Part shown: positions 7,998 through 16,256 of the stretch, piece by piece
How the letters are laid out: each line of letters begins with the position of its first letter
Numbering within the stretch: the stretch's first letter is position 1
Source: Bacteroidales bacterium
GTDB taxonomy: Bacteria; Bacteroidota; Bacteroidia; Bacteroidales; UBA932
DNA: 37,913 nt
Assembly: GCA_017962925.1 (NCBI GenBank)
Contig: JAGCUK010000019.1
Location: 1-37,913 of the forward strand
Reading direction: 5' to 3'
Program-made: the position numbers and the translations under genes
Notes under the pieces: model-generated
What the model was told of the DNA's origin: nothing
The model's input: the letters and a program-made list of their open reading frames with translations, nothing else
Database searches by the model: none

Positions 7998-9296
7998 TTA
8001 TTTGCGCCCGTATCCGGGGTCGATTCTGGATGGCAAAAATGCAGTCACGGCTACCGTTGCAAGGCAGCAGACCATCACCAGCACGAAGAAGCCCGAATAG
8101 CCCAGTGTCTCCTGCAACATTCCGGCGAAAAATCCCGGAATCATCATGCTCAGGGCCATAAATGCAGTGCATACAGCATAATGTGAGGTGCTGTATTCTC
8201 CCTGCGAGAAAAACATCATATACAGCATATATGCGGTGAATCCGAAGCCGTAGCCGAACTGATCCAGCGCCACGCAAAAATAAATCGTAAAAAGATTTGA
8301 AGGCTGCGCCATGGCCATGTAAAGATACACCGAACAAGGCAATGCAAGCGCCAGCGCCATCGGCCAGAGAGCTTTCCTCAACCCCACTTTGGCGCTCCAG
8401 ACTCCCCCGAGAATTCCTCCGACAGTGAGAGCTATCACCCCCACAGTGCCATAAACCAGCCCGGACTGGGCTGTGCTCAGACCAAGCCCCCCGGCATCCA
8501 TGGGATCCAGCAGGAACGGGGTCAGCATCTTCACAGAAAGCGCCTCCGGAAGCCGGTACAGCAGCATGAATACTATCGCCAGGCCCACTCCGGGCTTGCG
8601 GAAGAAGGTCGCGAAAGCGGATAGGAAGCTGCGGGGGGATTGCGAACGGGCGATGCCGGGGCCGGGCTCTTTGCCCGTCGCGGAGGGTCTCTCCGCCGGC
8701 AGTATGAATTGATGCCAGATGGTAACTGCCAGGAAGATGGCCGCACTCATCAGCAAAGTCATCGTCCAGGCCCTGGGGATATCCTCATAATGCGTCTCCA
8801 GCAAGCCTGCCACTACCACGATCACCCCCTGCCCGAAGACGGAAGCGATGCGATAGAATGTGCTCCTAATGCCCACGAAAAGGCTCTGCTGATGCTCATC
8901 CAGCGCCAGCATATAATAGCCATCGGCCGCGATGTCGTGGGTAGCGGAAAGCATCGCAGTGATATAGAAAAATATCAGGCAGATGGTGAAGGCGCTCACC
9001 GGCGCGCCCGTCCTGGAAGGCAGGCCCAGGGCGATGGCGGCAAAGCAGACGGTCATCAGGGCCTGCATCACCACAATCCACCAGCGCTTGGTGCGCACAA
9101 TATCCACCAGAGGACTCCAGAGGGGCTTTATCACCCACGGGAGATAGAGGAGGCTGGTGTACATGGCCAGGTCGGCATTGCCCATGCCGAGGCGCTTGAA
9201 CATCGTCACGGACACAACATTCACAATGAAATAAGGTATCCCCTCCGCAAAGTAAAGCGTAGGGACCCAGAGCCATGGTGATTTCTGCCTACTCAT
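7998..9296 (-). CDS. AmpG-like MFS permease
   Basis: 432 residues with about 12 hydrophobic segments. The N-terminal LYFAEGIPYFIVNVVSVTMFKR, LPWVIKPLWSPLVD and ATHDIAADGYYM are characteristic of the AmpG/SLC33A1 branch of the major facilitator superfamily. AmpG brings anhydro-muropeptides from the periplasm to the cytoplasm for peptidoglycan recycling. The start overlaps the end of the upstream DUF4922-SpoIID gene by 8 bases, so the two are probably translated together and share a pathway. The transported substrate is inferred from family and context; distantly related members carry other solutes. Confidence 0.85.
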   Translation of the reverse strand: MSRQKSPWLWVPTLYFAEGIPYFIVNVVSVTMFKRLGMGNADLAMYTSLLYLPWVIKPLWSPLVDIVRTKRWWIVVMQALMTVCFAAIALGLPSRTGAPVSAFTICLIFFYITAMLSATHDIAADGYYMLALDEHQQSLFVGIRSTFYRIASVFGQGVIVVVAGLLETHYEDIPRAWTMTLLMSAAIFLAVTIWHQFILPAERPSATGKEPGPGIARSQSPRSFLSAFATFFRKPGVGLAIVFMLLYRLPEALSVKMLTPFLLDPMDAGGLGLSTAQSGLVYGTVGVIALTVGGILGGVWSAKVGLRKALWPMALALALPCSVYLYMAMAQPSNLFTIYFCVALDQFGYGFGFTAYMLYMMFFSQGEYSTSHYAVCTAFMALSMMIPGFFAGMLQETLGYSGFFVLVMVCCLATVAVTAFLPSRIDPGYGRK

Positions 9297-11331
9297 CCTT
9301 CAGTGGAGTTATTTCGGTGCCGGGATAATAGTGGCGGAGGATCGCGGCGCAATCGTATCCCTTCGATGCCATCACTGCCGCTCCGATTTGGCACAGGCCT
9401 ACCCCGTGCCCCCATCCACGCCCGTGGAGGATGCATTCATCCCCCTTCCATTCCACCTCGAAGGCGGAACTCTTGAGGCAGCTGTCGCTGAGGGCGCGGC
9501 GGATGGCAAGTTCCTTGCCTATCACCCTGCGGCCCTTTTCATCCTCAATCTCAAGTTCATATATCCTGCCGGACGGGCCGCGTTTCAGGGGCTTCAGGTA
9601 CTTGATTCTGCTATCCAGACGTTCGGTCCAGGTGAAAAAGTCCCGCGTCTTCAGGTCGTAATCGTTCAGCACCTTCCGGAGGATCTCCTCATCGTCGGTG
9701 TCGCAGAATGGGCGGCCGCCATCTTCCGGCACGTCCGGGACCGACTGCAGATAGGGATAATCCTTATCCTCCCAGCAAGTGCTGAAGAGTTCGGTCGTGC
9801 CGCCGCAGCACTTGGAATAACGAGCATCGCAAATCTCCCCTTTATAAGTGAGGACGCTCCCCCAGGTGCGGTCCACGGCATCCCGGACATTCGGGCCCAC
9901 GGCACCATCCAGGCCCTGATAGCGCTGGCAGTGGTCATCCGCGCACACATCGAAACGCTCGTGGCTGCGAAGATTGCTCATCACCCAGGAACGGGAGATT
10001 ATCGCGTGCGCCTTCAGGAACTCCAGCGGCGCATCGGCATGCATCTCGGAAGAAACCACGCTCAGCAGATAATCCTCCAGCCCGATGCGGTTCACCGCCC
10101 TTATCATATCCCCCTCCACGATGAAACGGAGGCGGCCGGCGAAACGGCGGGTAATCTTCTGCTCCCAGTGGAATCCTATTCCGATGGGCATATCATATAA
10201 TATGAAGGTAGGCTCGCTGAAGAGGGTGGAGCGCGTGACGGCCTCGAAGGTCAGCTCGTCGTAGAGCATGCCGTTGTAGTTGATCTTGCCGTCCACCCAG
10301 CTGACTCTCTGGGGGCCTGCACCGCCGGAAATGATCTCGAATACTATCTCGCGGGCGGCCATGATCCCGACGTCGATCTTGCGCTGGGTGCGGGTCAGGC
10401 GCCATACAACCAGCGCGTCATCTTCCTCACTGACAGAGACTTCCTCCACCATCTTGCAGATCTGCTCCCGGGTGATCTTCTGGAACTCTTCGGGGCGCGG
10501 GGCGATGAAGAATCCAGCCATATCCGCTGCGCCTGGGCTCATGGTGAGATGCTCCTCTCCCTCGGCATAGTAGTGATGCGAGCGGAGGTTGGAACGGAGC
10601 ACAACGGCGGTGCGGAACTCGCCGTTCTTGTACCAGGAATAGAGGTTGAAACGGGGTTCAGACTCCCCTTCTCTGCGCGGCGAGCATTCCAGCAGGCGAT
10701 AGAAAAGCTTCGCCATCGATTTCTGGGTGCTTCCCTTGAGGATATAGACGCCGCGGGTGAAGCCTTCGAACTTATAGAGGCTGGCGTCCTGCACGCGCTC
10801 GAGCTCGAATTTGGGATTGTCCAGAGCCTTGTCGGCTGCCAGTTCGAGCGGCAGAATCCCTCTCGGGCAGGCCTGGAAATGCAGATGGTCCGGGGCGGAT
10901 GCGCCACTCATCGGGCCATTGTAGAAGACCGTAAAGTCCTGATACATCTTCGTGAAGAGCAGCATGTCCGGGAAGTGATGCCAGATAGTCTGGGGAAGAT
11001 GCTGGTCCCTGGCCACCACGAGGTGGTTCTTGAAGATGGGATATGGATTCACCTGCACGTTGTAGTTGCGGTGCTTTTTGCCTTCGTATTTGACGTGGAA
11101 CTGCTCCTTGGGGCGGTTGGCCGGGCAGAGGAAGCAGGGCCGGGCGGCGATGGATTCCTTATCTACTTCCGCGGTGGAGGAGATGATGCGGCAGGGATTC
11201 AACTGCACTGTGACATCCAGCCCACCGACATCGAAATGCCTGTATTCTGCCGATTTGAGGGAGCGGAAGTTCGCGGCGGCCATCGGCCATACCGAGAGTT
11301 GATCCTTTATGAATTTATTGATGTCTGCCAT
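9289..11331 (-). CDS. DUF4922 (HIT-like) - SpoIID/LytB fusion protein
   Basis: 680 residues with two parts. Residues about 10-330 are DUF4922, a HIT/GalT-like fold: CFLCPANRPKEQ, NVQVNPYPIFKNHLVVARDQH and the histidine motif PDHLHFQ. Residues about 385-675 are SpoIID/LytB: VVSSEMHADAPLEFLKAHA (the Glu of SpoIID lytic transglycosylases lies here), YSKCCGGTTE and the signature GRGWGHGVGLCQIGA. SpoIID cleaves glycan strands lacking stem peptides and is normally outside the membrane, but this protein starts MADINKFIKDQLSVW with no signal peptide or anchor, so it looks cytoplasmic. The Nudix gene ends 1 base upstream and the AmpG-like permease overlaps downstream, pointing to work on imported peptidoglycan fragments. 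Domain calls are firm; the joint role is inference. Confidence 0.85.
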   Translation of the reverse strand: MADINKFIKDQLSVWPMAAANFRSLKSAEYRHFDVGGLDVTVQLNPCRIISSTAEVDKESIAARPCFLCPANRPKEQFHVKYEGKKHRNYNVQVNPYPIFKNHLVVARDQHLPQTIWHHFPDMLLFTKMYQDFTVFYNGPMSGASAPDHLHFQACPRGILPLELAADKALDNPKFELERVQDASLYKFEGFTRGVYILKGSTQKSMAKLFYRLLECSPRREGESEPRFNLYSWYKNGEFRTAVVLRSNLRSHHYYAEGEEHLTMSPGAADMAGFFIAPRPEEFQKITREQICKMVEEVSVSEEDDALVVWRLTRTQRKIDVGIMAAREIVFEIISGGAGPQRVSWVDGKINYNGMLYDELTFEAVTRSTLFSEPTFILYDMPIGIGFHWEQKITRRFAGRLRFIVEGDMIRAVNRIGLEDYLLSVVSSEMHADAPLEFLKAHAIISRSWVMSNLRSHERFDVCADDHCQRYQGLDGAVGPNVRDAVDRTWGSVLTYKGEICDARYSKCCGGTTELFSTCWEDKDYPYLQSVPDVPEDGGRPFCDTDDEEILRKVLNDYDLKTRDFFTWTERLDSRIKYLKPLKRGPSGRIYELEIEDEKGRRVIGKELAIRRALSDSCLKSSAFEVEWKGDECILHGRGWGHGVGLCQIGAAVMASKGYDCAAILRHYYPGTEITPLKDE

Positions 11332-11332
11332 G

Positions 11333-11902
11333 CTATAGAAGGGCGAACAACTGGTCTTTTATCCTGGTGAACTCCTGCTCGAACTGGGGCGTAAGGATAT
11401 TCTGCCCTATCGCAGCCTCCACCTCGCGCCTGGTCCACCAGCGGCCTTCATCCACTTCATCGTTATCCGGATCGATGTCCCTGTCGGTAACGGTGGCGAA
11501 GATATTCACCAACTCAGTTTCCATCGGGCTGCGCCAGATGTAACTCTCCAGAAATGCCGGGTTAAAATCCACGAATGCGAGTTCTTCGCCGGCTTCGCGG
11601 ATGAGGGACTCGATGAGGGATTCGCCGTAGGTGACGTGCCCGCCGACTGCGGTGTCCCAGCGGCCGGGGTATAGGTCTTTGGTGGCGGAGCGCTTCTGGA
11701 GGAAGATGTTATCGTAGGGGTCTATGATGTGGAGGTGCACCACCGGATGCAGCAGGTCCGGATGCGTATGGCAGGCCTTGCGGGTACTGCGTCCTATCAC
11801 CAGTCCGCCAGGTTCCACTATGGGCAGTATTTCACTGTTTCCTTTTACGGTCTTGACGGCCATAAGGGGGGCGGGATCGGATGGATAGAGGAGTACGGGC
11901 AT
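11333..11902 (-). CDS. Nudix hydrolase
   Basis: 189 residues. The Nudix box is GHVTYGESLIESLI followed by REAGEEL, with the Glu residues that bind the metal. The rest (HPDLLHPVVHLHIIDPYDNIFLQKRS, then YPGRWDTAVGGH) resembles the YfcD/isopentenyl-diphosphate-isomerase-like branch. Substrate unknown: it should hydrolyse a nucleoside diphosphate linked to some group X. It sits 3 bases after the HU-CCDC81 gene and 1 base before the DUF4922-SpoIID gene. The DUF4922 part resembles nucleotidyl-transferring HIT enzymes, so a nucleotide sugar is a reasonable guess. Confidence 0.9.
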   Translation of the reverse strand: MPVLLYPSDPAPLMAVKTVKGNSEILPIVEPGGLVIGRSTRKACHTHPDLLHPVVHLHIIDPYDNIFLQKRSATKDLYPGRWDTAVGGHVTYGESLIESLIREAGEELAFVDFNPAFLESYIWRSPMETELVNIFATVTDRDIDPDNDEVDEGRWWTRREVEAAIGQNILTPQFEQEFTRIKDQLFALL

Positions 11903-11905
11903 TTT

Positions 11906-12673
11906 CTAATAATTGATGATCCGCAGTTCCTCGGGGGTGTAGAGGATGGAGTCGATGAAATCAGGGGCCGCCTGCGCGAGGATTACGAAGGTGGCGAGGG
12001 CCACGGCGGCGACGCTGGCGAGGATAAGTAGGGTGATGAGGGTGGTTTTAAGCCACTTGGGGGCAGGTTTTCTGACCTTCTTCGCCCTCGGCTTCTTGGC
12101 GGGTTCATCCGCCAATTCCAGGAGCGGGGCGGCCTCCACCGGAGCCTCCTCTACCGGTGCCTCCTCGGGCGAAGCGACCGCCACCGGGGCGGAGCCATCT
12201 ACCAGAGCAACCAGCTCCTCGACCTTCGTCTGCACCTCCTCGCGAGACTCCACGTGATTCTTCAGCGACACCGCCGGCAGGCCGAACCCATCCGGGAAGA
12301 TGTCCAGATCCTCATCGGTGATAAAGAAAAAGTTGTTCTGGCGGGTGGAACGCAGTCGGCCCAGGCCGGGGAAAGCCACCATCTTCTTCTCTATGAGATC
12401 CTTTTTAATCTCTTCCAGAAAGTGCTGGAGGATGGCTTTGGCCTGATCGTAATCGATGTTGTTGCTGCGGCTGTAAAGCTCCACCAGAGAATCATCCTCA
12501 GAGCGGCTCGGAAGGAACGTGACGCGCCTGTAGGGCGGATTTATGGTATATCCCTTATCCGAAAAACTGGCAGGCACCATCTCGGCCATGAAGGCTCCGA
12601 GCCCCGGAAGGCCCACCTCCTCGTGGTCGAGCAGAAGCTCGCCTATCATCTTGGACAGTAAAGAAATATCCAT
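11906..12673 (-). CDS. HU-CCDC81-type membrane protein without SPOR domain
   Basis: 255 residues. Residues 1-140 hold two HU-fold CCDC81-like repeats, each with a glycine-rich beta turn: VGLPGLGAFMAE (about 21-32) and VAFPGLGRLRST (about 98-109). Residues about 145-200 are a Pro/Ala/Glu-rich linker, then a basic stretch (AKKPRAKKVRKPAPK) and one transmembrane segment (LKTTLITLLILASVAAVALA). The C-terminus ends shortly after, at ELRIINY. Bacteroidetes relatives commonly continue into a periplasmic SPOR domain that binds denuded peptidoglycan; that part is missing here. The HU part lies in the cytoplasm. It is the first gene of the run leading to the AmpG-like permease. Confidence 0.8.
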   Translation of the reverse strand: MDISLLSKMIGELLLDHEEVGLPGLGAFMAEMVPASFSDKGYTINPPYRRVTFLPSRSEDDSLVELYSRSNNIDYDQAKAILQHFLEEIKKDLIEKKMVAFPGLGRLRSTRQNNFFFITDEDLDIFPDGFGLPAVSLKNHVESREEVQTKVEELVALVDGSAPVAVASPEEAPVEEAPVEAAPLLELADEPAKKPRAKKVRKPAPKWLKTTLITLLILASVAAVALATFVILAQAAPDFIDSILYTPEELRIINY

Positions 12674-12688
12674 AATACTACTGAATCA

Positions 12689-12720
12689 CAAATATAAGCA
12701 AAAAAACACTGCGAAAAAAG
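12689..12720 (-). promoter_or_regulatory. Candidate promoter for the HU-CCDC81 gene
   Basis: Minus-strand TATATTTG (12696-12689) fits the TAnnTTTG -7 box, with a T-rich stretch (TTTTTT) at the -33 distance. The ATG is 15 bases downstream of the box. It is divergent from the tRNA-Asn promoter. Confidence 0.5.
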
Positions 12721-12731
12721 TTTAAAAATTT

Positions 12732-12762
12732 TTTGCACTCTAAAGTTTTTGTACTACCTTTG
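12732..12762 (+). promoter_or_regulatory. Promoter of tRNA-Asn
   Basis: TTTG (12732-12735), a 19-base spacer and TACCTTTG (12755-12762) form a textbook Bacteroidetes housekeeping promoter. The tRNA begins 11 bases after the -7 box. Confidence 0.85.
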
Positions 12763-12773
12763 CAGTCCAAAAT

Positions 12774-12850
12774 TCCTCCTTAGCTCAGTTGGTTAGAGCA
12801 CCTGACTGTTAATCAGGGGGTCCTGGGTTCAAGTCCCCGAGGGGGAGCCA
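12774..12850 (+). tRNA. tRNA-Asn (GTT)
   Basis: 77 bases including an encoded CCA. Acceptor TCCTCCT pairs with AGGGGGA (one G-U pair); D-stem GCTC/GAGC; anticodon stem CCTGA/TCAGG around loop CTGTTAA, anticodon GTT; T-loop TTCAAGT; discriminator G. The T-stem (CTGGG/CCCCG) carries one T-C mismatch at its second pair. An AT-rich segment follows. Confidence 0.95.
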
Positions 12851-12898
12851 AAGCGGACAAATTGTTAGAAATAACAGTTTGTCCGTTTCCTTTTTGTT
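12851..12898 (+). terminator. Strong terminator after tRNA-Asn
   Basis: A 17-base-pair stem (12851-12867 with 12872-12888, two G-U pairs) closed by a GAAA tetraloop and followed by CCTTTTTG. It starts directly after the tRNA CCA end. Confidence 0.9.
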
Positions 12899-13167
12899 TG
12901 TAACCGATTGATTTTAAGTCATATACAAACAGGAACTCATTCTTGGAAAGAGGTTCAATAATGTTTTGTCCTTCTCTTGAATTACACGCTGGATTTCCGC
13001 TTTCTCGCGGCTACGGAGGGGGTTATTATTATTACTACCCCAACAAGATGCGGGGACGCTTTCATTGACTGGTTATGGTGTAGTAGGGAGGAAGGGGGAA
13101 TTAGCCCTTGAAGTGAGGGGGACTTTGTGCTCTATTTTTGTGCTTTTTAGAATAAACAATTTTTTGC
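12899..13167. other. AT-rich stretch without a clear gene
   Basis: Between the tRNA-Asn terminator and the next promoter. The only open frame of note is ATG at 12961 to TGA at 13068 (35 codons), ending with the Gly/Tyr-rich stretch RGYGGGYYYYYPNKMRG. There is no ribosome-binding sequence, homology or promoter I can recognise for it. It may be the tail of a decayed gene. I see no integrase or other mobile-element gene. Confidence 0.3.
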
Positions 13168-13175
13168 TACCTTTG
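13145..13175 (+). promoter_or_regulatory. Promoter of the AT-rich exported-protein gene
   Basis: TACCTTTG (13168-13175) is a perfect -7 box. A TTTT at the -33 distance (spacer 19) deviates from TTTG in one base. The leader to the ATG at 13221 is about 40 bases. Confidence 0.65.
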
Positions 13176-13220
13176 CCATAATCTGATGTAGATAAGAGTT
13201 TTACATTTTTTCTTTATATC

Positions 13221-13970
13221 ATGAAAAAGTTATTGGTTGTTTTCTGCCTTTTACTCGGTGCATTTTTATATTCAAATGCACAGGACTTTATTACCACTAA
13301 AGATGGCACCGACATTATGGCTAAGATTATTGAAGTGTCCTCAACAGAAGTTAAGTACAAAAAATACAATAATCCTGATGGCCCTACTTTTGTTTTGAAA
13401 AAATCGGACATTCTGATTATTCTATATGAGGATGGTGAAAAGGAGGTTATTAAGAGTTCCGCCTCTTCAGGTTATGGCAGCAGCCCTAACACCACAAGAG
13501 AGGTTTATGAAGGAATGAAGTACAAACAATACAAATCCTATTATACCCCGAAACTTTATGTACCTCAAGCCGGTGATCCATACAGCCGTTTTTGGGCAGG
13601 TGCTGCCTCATTTTTAATTCCAGGTCTAGGCCAAGGTGTTGATGGAGAGTGGGGACGAGGTGCTCTTATTTGCCTCGGAAATATTGGTTTATATGCAGTT
13701 ATGCTATCCGATTCCTACTACGATTTAAATGGTACTCTTTACTACGGCATAGTAGGAAGTATCGCTAATATTGCAAGAATTGTATACGACATTTGGAGTA
13801 TCGTTGATGCTGTTCGTGTAGCCAAAATTAAAAACATGTATTATCAAGATATTCGGGCCCAGCGTGCTTCTATTGATTTCAATATTGAGCCGTACTTTGC
13901 CTACACACCCTCCGGTATTGGCAATTCCCTTACGCCAACAACCGGCCTTACATTAAAGCTTAATTTTTAA
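13221..13970 (+). CDS. AT-rich exported protein of Bacteroidetes type
   Basis: 249 residues. MKKLLVVFCLLLGAFLYSNAQ is a clear signal peptide. Residues about 22-75 (DFITTKDGTDIMAKIIEVS, then YKKYNNPDGPTFVLKKSDI) are a small beta-rich repeat seen at the N-terminus of many exported Bacteroidetes proteins of unknown role. Residues about 125-205 contain a SFLIPGLGQGVDGEWGRGALI motif and hydrophobic helices, and the C-terminus (NIEPYFAY, then GLTLKLNF) ends like an outer-membrane beta-strand. Base and codon use is strikingly AT-rich compared with every neighbour, it stands alone downstream of a tRNA, and it points against the next gene. Recent acquisition is likely. Function unknown. Confidence 0.75.
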   Translation: MKKLLVVFCLLLGAFLYSNAQDFITTKDGTDIMAKIIEVSSTEVKYKKYNNPDGPTFVLKKSDILIILYEDGEKEVIKSSASSGYGSSPNTTREVYEGMKYKQYKSYYTPKLYVPQAGDPYSRFWAGAASFLIPGLGQGVDGEWGRGALICLGNIGLYAVMLSDSYYDLNGTLYYGIVGSIANIARIVYDIWSIVDAVRVAKIKNMYYQDIRAQRASIDFNIEPYFAYTPSGIGNSLTPTTGLTLKLNF

Positions 13971-14068
13971 TTCTGGAAATAGCCAGTTACTATTATCGTC
14001 AATAAAACGAACTACCCGATAAAAGTCACACCATACAAGGTTCAATAATTCGACTTCAGGGGGAGCAG

Positions 14069-14097
14069 AAAGGCCGAGACGCAAGTCCCGGCCTTTT
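14069..14097. terminator. Bidirectional terminator between convergent genes
   Basis: AAAGGCCG (14069-14076) pairs with CGGCCTTT (14089-14096) over a 12-base loop. TTTT follows on the plus strand and the complementary A run serves the minus strand. It lies between the AT-rich gene (plus) and the BACON-DUF4886 gene (minus). Confidence 0.7.
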
Positions 14098-14124
14098 GTG
14101 TTTATTGCAGACTCATTTTCGCGG

Positions 14125-16254
14125 TTAGTTCTTGGGTTTGAAGATGGCGAAGCAGCTTTTGAGGGTTTCCTGTTCGGCGTCGGACAGGTTGGGGTTCGAG
14201 ACCTTGGCCAGGTTGAAGGCACGGTAGTTCCAACTCCCCCACCAGCTGTCGCTAACCACTACGATGGAATTGCTGCTGGAGGCCTGTACATTAGCAGGGC
14301 GGGCAGAAGAAGCATTCTGCGCCGTGAGTGCGGTCCAGCCTTCCGGCCTGTACTGATAGCCCTGCTTCAGCACTATCACCGAGCCATTCGGAATCTCGCT
14401 CTTCTGGAAAATCTGAGTGGCGGCGAACTGAGTGATGTTGCTGGCGGTGCTTCCGCCTGCAGCGCTAGTCAAAGCAGAGGAGTTCGTTGAATTGTAGTAT
14501 GCCTTAGGCTCGATAATCAGCGGAACTGCTTCATAGCTATCTAAGCTATAACCCGCACCGGTAAAGATCGACTTCAACTCATCGGTAGGATAAACATAAG
14601 TCGGAGGTGCCGGAGGCATAGTAGATTCGGTAACCTCCCAAGGCTTGACGTAGGCATTCTCAACGGCCTCCTTGATAACGAAAATCTCATCATCAGTATA
14701 GGTATAGGACCCAGGCTTGTATGTAATGCCGGAAATGCTCTTTCCGGTAATCTGCCTTGCCCACATCAGACCGGTCAGGAAACGCCCGATCTTGTAACTC
14801 ATATGGTATCCGTCGCGGGTGATGGTGTCCCCTAGATAACTGGTGCGCAGGTTCTGCACGGCGGTGCCGCAAGGGATCACGAAATCGAAGTCCCCGCGGG
14901 TCAGAACCTTGGTCTTCACTGCATCCAGGATGGCATTATACATGGTCATCTGGTTCTTGCCGTACTTCGAGAACTCACTGTGAGTGGAATTAGCCTGATA
15001 TGCCCAGGTCATATGCCACATACGCTGCGCCTTGGGGCAATACTGCTTCACGGCATCCACGATGGTGGAGAGATAAGGCTCATAGGTATCAGGCATGCCG
15101 GAAGAGCCACTGGCCTGCTGCATGCTCACATAGTCCCATTCACGCTCCTTCATGGCTGTCACGGCCGAGAAGCCGTTGGTGCTCCCCCATGAACCGGAAG
15201 AATTGGTGCGATACTCATATGAACTGGCGTTGGTGCTGATATTGTTCGCGTGAGTCGCCAGGGTGCATCCGCCGATATAAAGGTTCCCGAGGAAGATATC
15301 CTTATAGCCGAGTTCCTTGAGGATATGATACAGATACTCCATCGCATCCCATGAGAAGCTATTGCCTATGGCGAGGATGTAGAGGGATTTGGGAGATTTC
15401 TGGGTGACGTTGAAAGATGCGCTCTTGCCGAACTCTGTGTTCGAGATGGTCACCTTGCCGGTGCGGAGGTTGTCCCCGGTATTCGCGCTTACGGTGAAAT
15501 CGTAGCCTACGGCAGTCCTGGTGGCAGTGATCCAGCTGGGAGCCGAAACCGTCAGTTCCAGATTAGTGGTGACGGGCACGGAGAAGGATTCCCCATCCAC
15601 GGGGCTCCTCCTGTCTGCAACCGTAACGGCAAAGACAGGATCCTTTCCGCTCTGAGTGACATTGATCTCGGCGGAATGAGTTCCGGCGGTGACGAGAATC
15701 TTGCCGGCGCGTCCGTGGACATCGTCCAACGGATCCACATTGATGGTAAGGGTCACATCGGCCAGAGCCTTTACCCCTTCGCCGCTGACCTTCAGCCATG
15801 ATGCCGCATTGTCCTCAACCCTCACACTGTATTCGAGATTCGTCTTGAGCTTGGAGAAATACACTCCTCCGCCATTGCCGACACGGAATTCGGCGGGCTC
15901 GACACTCAAGAGATCCGCGCAGGCCTGAGTAACATACACGGTATCCTTAGCGGTGCCGGCAGCGAAAGCCACATACCCCTTCCTTACGCTATATCCGGTG
16001 TTCTCCGAAACGGTCAACTCTGCCTTGCCGATACCCTTCGTGCCGGATGTGGGCGTAACGCTCAACCAACTAGAGGAGCAAGTCGCCGTCCATGCCGGAG
16101 ACGAGGAGAAATTGATTGTCTGCGTGCCACCCGCGATCTCGAAACTGAGATCCTTGGCGCCGTTGATAACGAGTGAATCAGCCGGCTTGGGCGATTCCTT
16201 TTCGGTGCATGCCAGCGCGATCAGCGCAGCAAAAACAAATGCTATCTTTTTCAT
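14125..16254 (-). CDS. BACON-repeat lipoprotein with DUF4886 (SGNH-like) domain
   Basis: 709 residues from the ATG at 16254, 2 bases after the galM stop; a GTG 6 bases further upstream overlaps that stop and is less likely. The signal MKKIAFVFAALIALAC has a lipobox with the acylated Cys near residue 16, so this is a surface or periplasmic lipoprotein. Three BACON-type beta domains follow at about 28-110, 115-205 and 208-287, each ending in a VTQ motif. DUF4886 begins at LYILAIGNSFSWDAMEYL (SGNH block I with GNS) and ends near TRDGYHMS (block V Asp-His). From about residue 555 to the end is another beta-rich region. Probably an esterase or deacetylase acting on glycans, bound to carbohydrate through BACON; the substrate is unknown. 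Same run as galM. Confidence 0.85.
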   Translation of the reverse strand: MKKIAFVFAALIALACTEKESPKPADSLVINGAKDLSFEIAGGTQTINFSSSPAWTATCSSSWLSVTPTSGTKGIGKAELTVSENTGYSVRKGYVAFAAGTAKDTVYVTQACADLLSVEPAEFRVGNGGGVYFSKLKTNLEYSVRVEDNAASWLKVSGEGVKALADVTLTINVDPLDDVHGRAGKILVTAGTHSAEINVTQSGKDPVFAVTVADRRSPVDGESFSVPVTTNLELTVSAPSWITATRTAVGYDFTVSANTGDNLRTGKVTISNTEFGKSASFNVTQKSPKSLYILAIGNSFSWDAMEYLYHILKELGYKDIFLGNLYIGGCTLATHANNISTNASSYEYRTNSSGSWGSTNGFSAVTAMKEREWDYVSMQQASGSSGMPDTYEPYLSTIVDAVKQYCPKAQRMWHMTWAYQANSTHSEFSKYGKNQMTMYNAILDAVKTKVLTRGDFDFVIPCGTAVQNLRTSYLGDTITRDGYHMSYKIGRFLTGLMWARQITGKSISGITYKPGSYTYTDDEIFVIKEAVENAYVKPWEVTESTMPPAPPTYVYPTDELKSIFTGAGYSLDSYEAVPLIIEPKAYYNSTNSSALTSAAGGSTASNITQFAATQIFQKSEIPNGSVIVLKQGYQYRPEGWTALTAQNASSARPANVQASSSNSIVVVSDSWWGSWNYRAFNLAKVSNPNLSDAEQETLKSCFAIFKPKN

Positions 16255-16256
16255 AT

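Noticed and set aside
13021-13060. Possible insertion-sequence end in the AT-rich stretch
   Set aside because: No terminal inverted repeat pair, target duplication or transposase fragment could be found.
13953-14222. 89-codon minus-strand frame between the AT-rich gene and the BACON gene
   Set aside because: Crosses the bidirectional terminator and overlaps the ends of both convergent genes.
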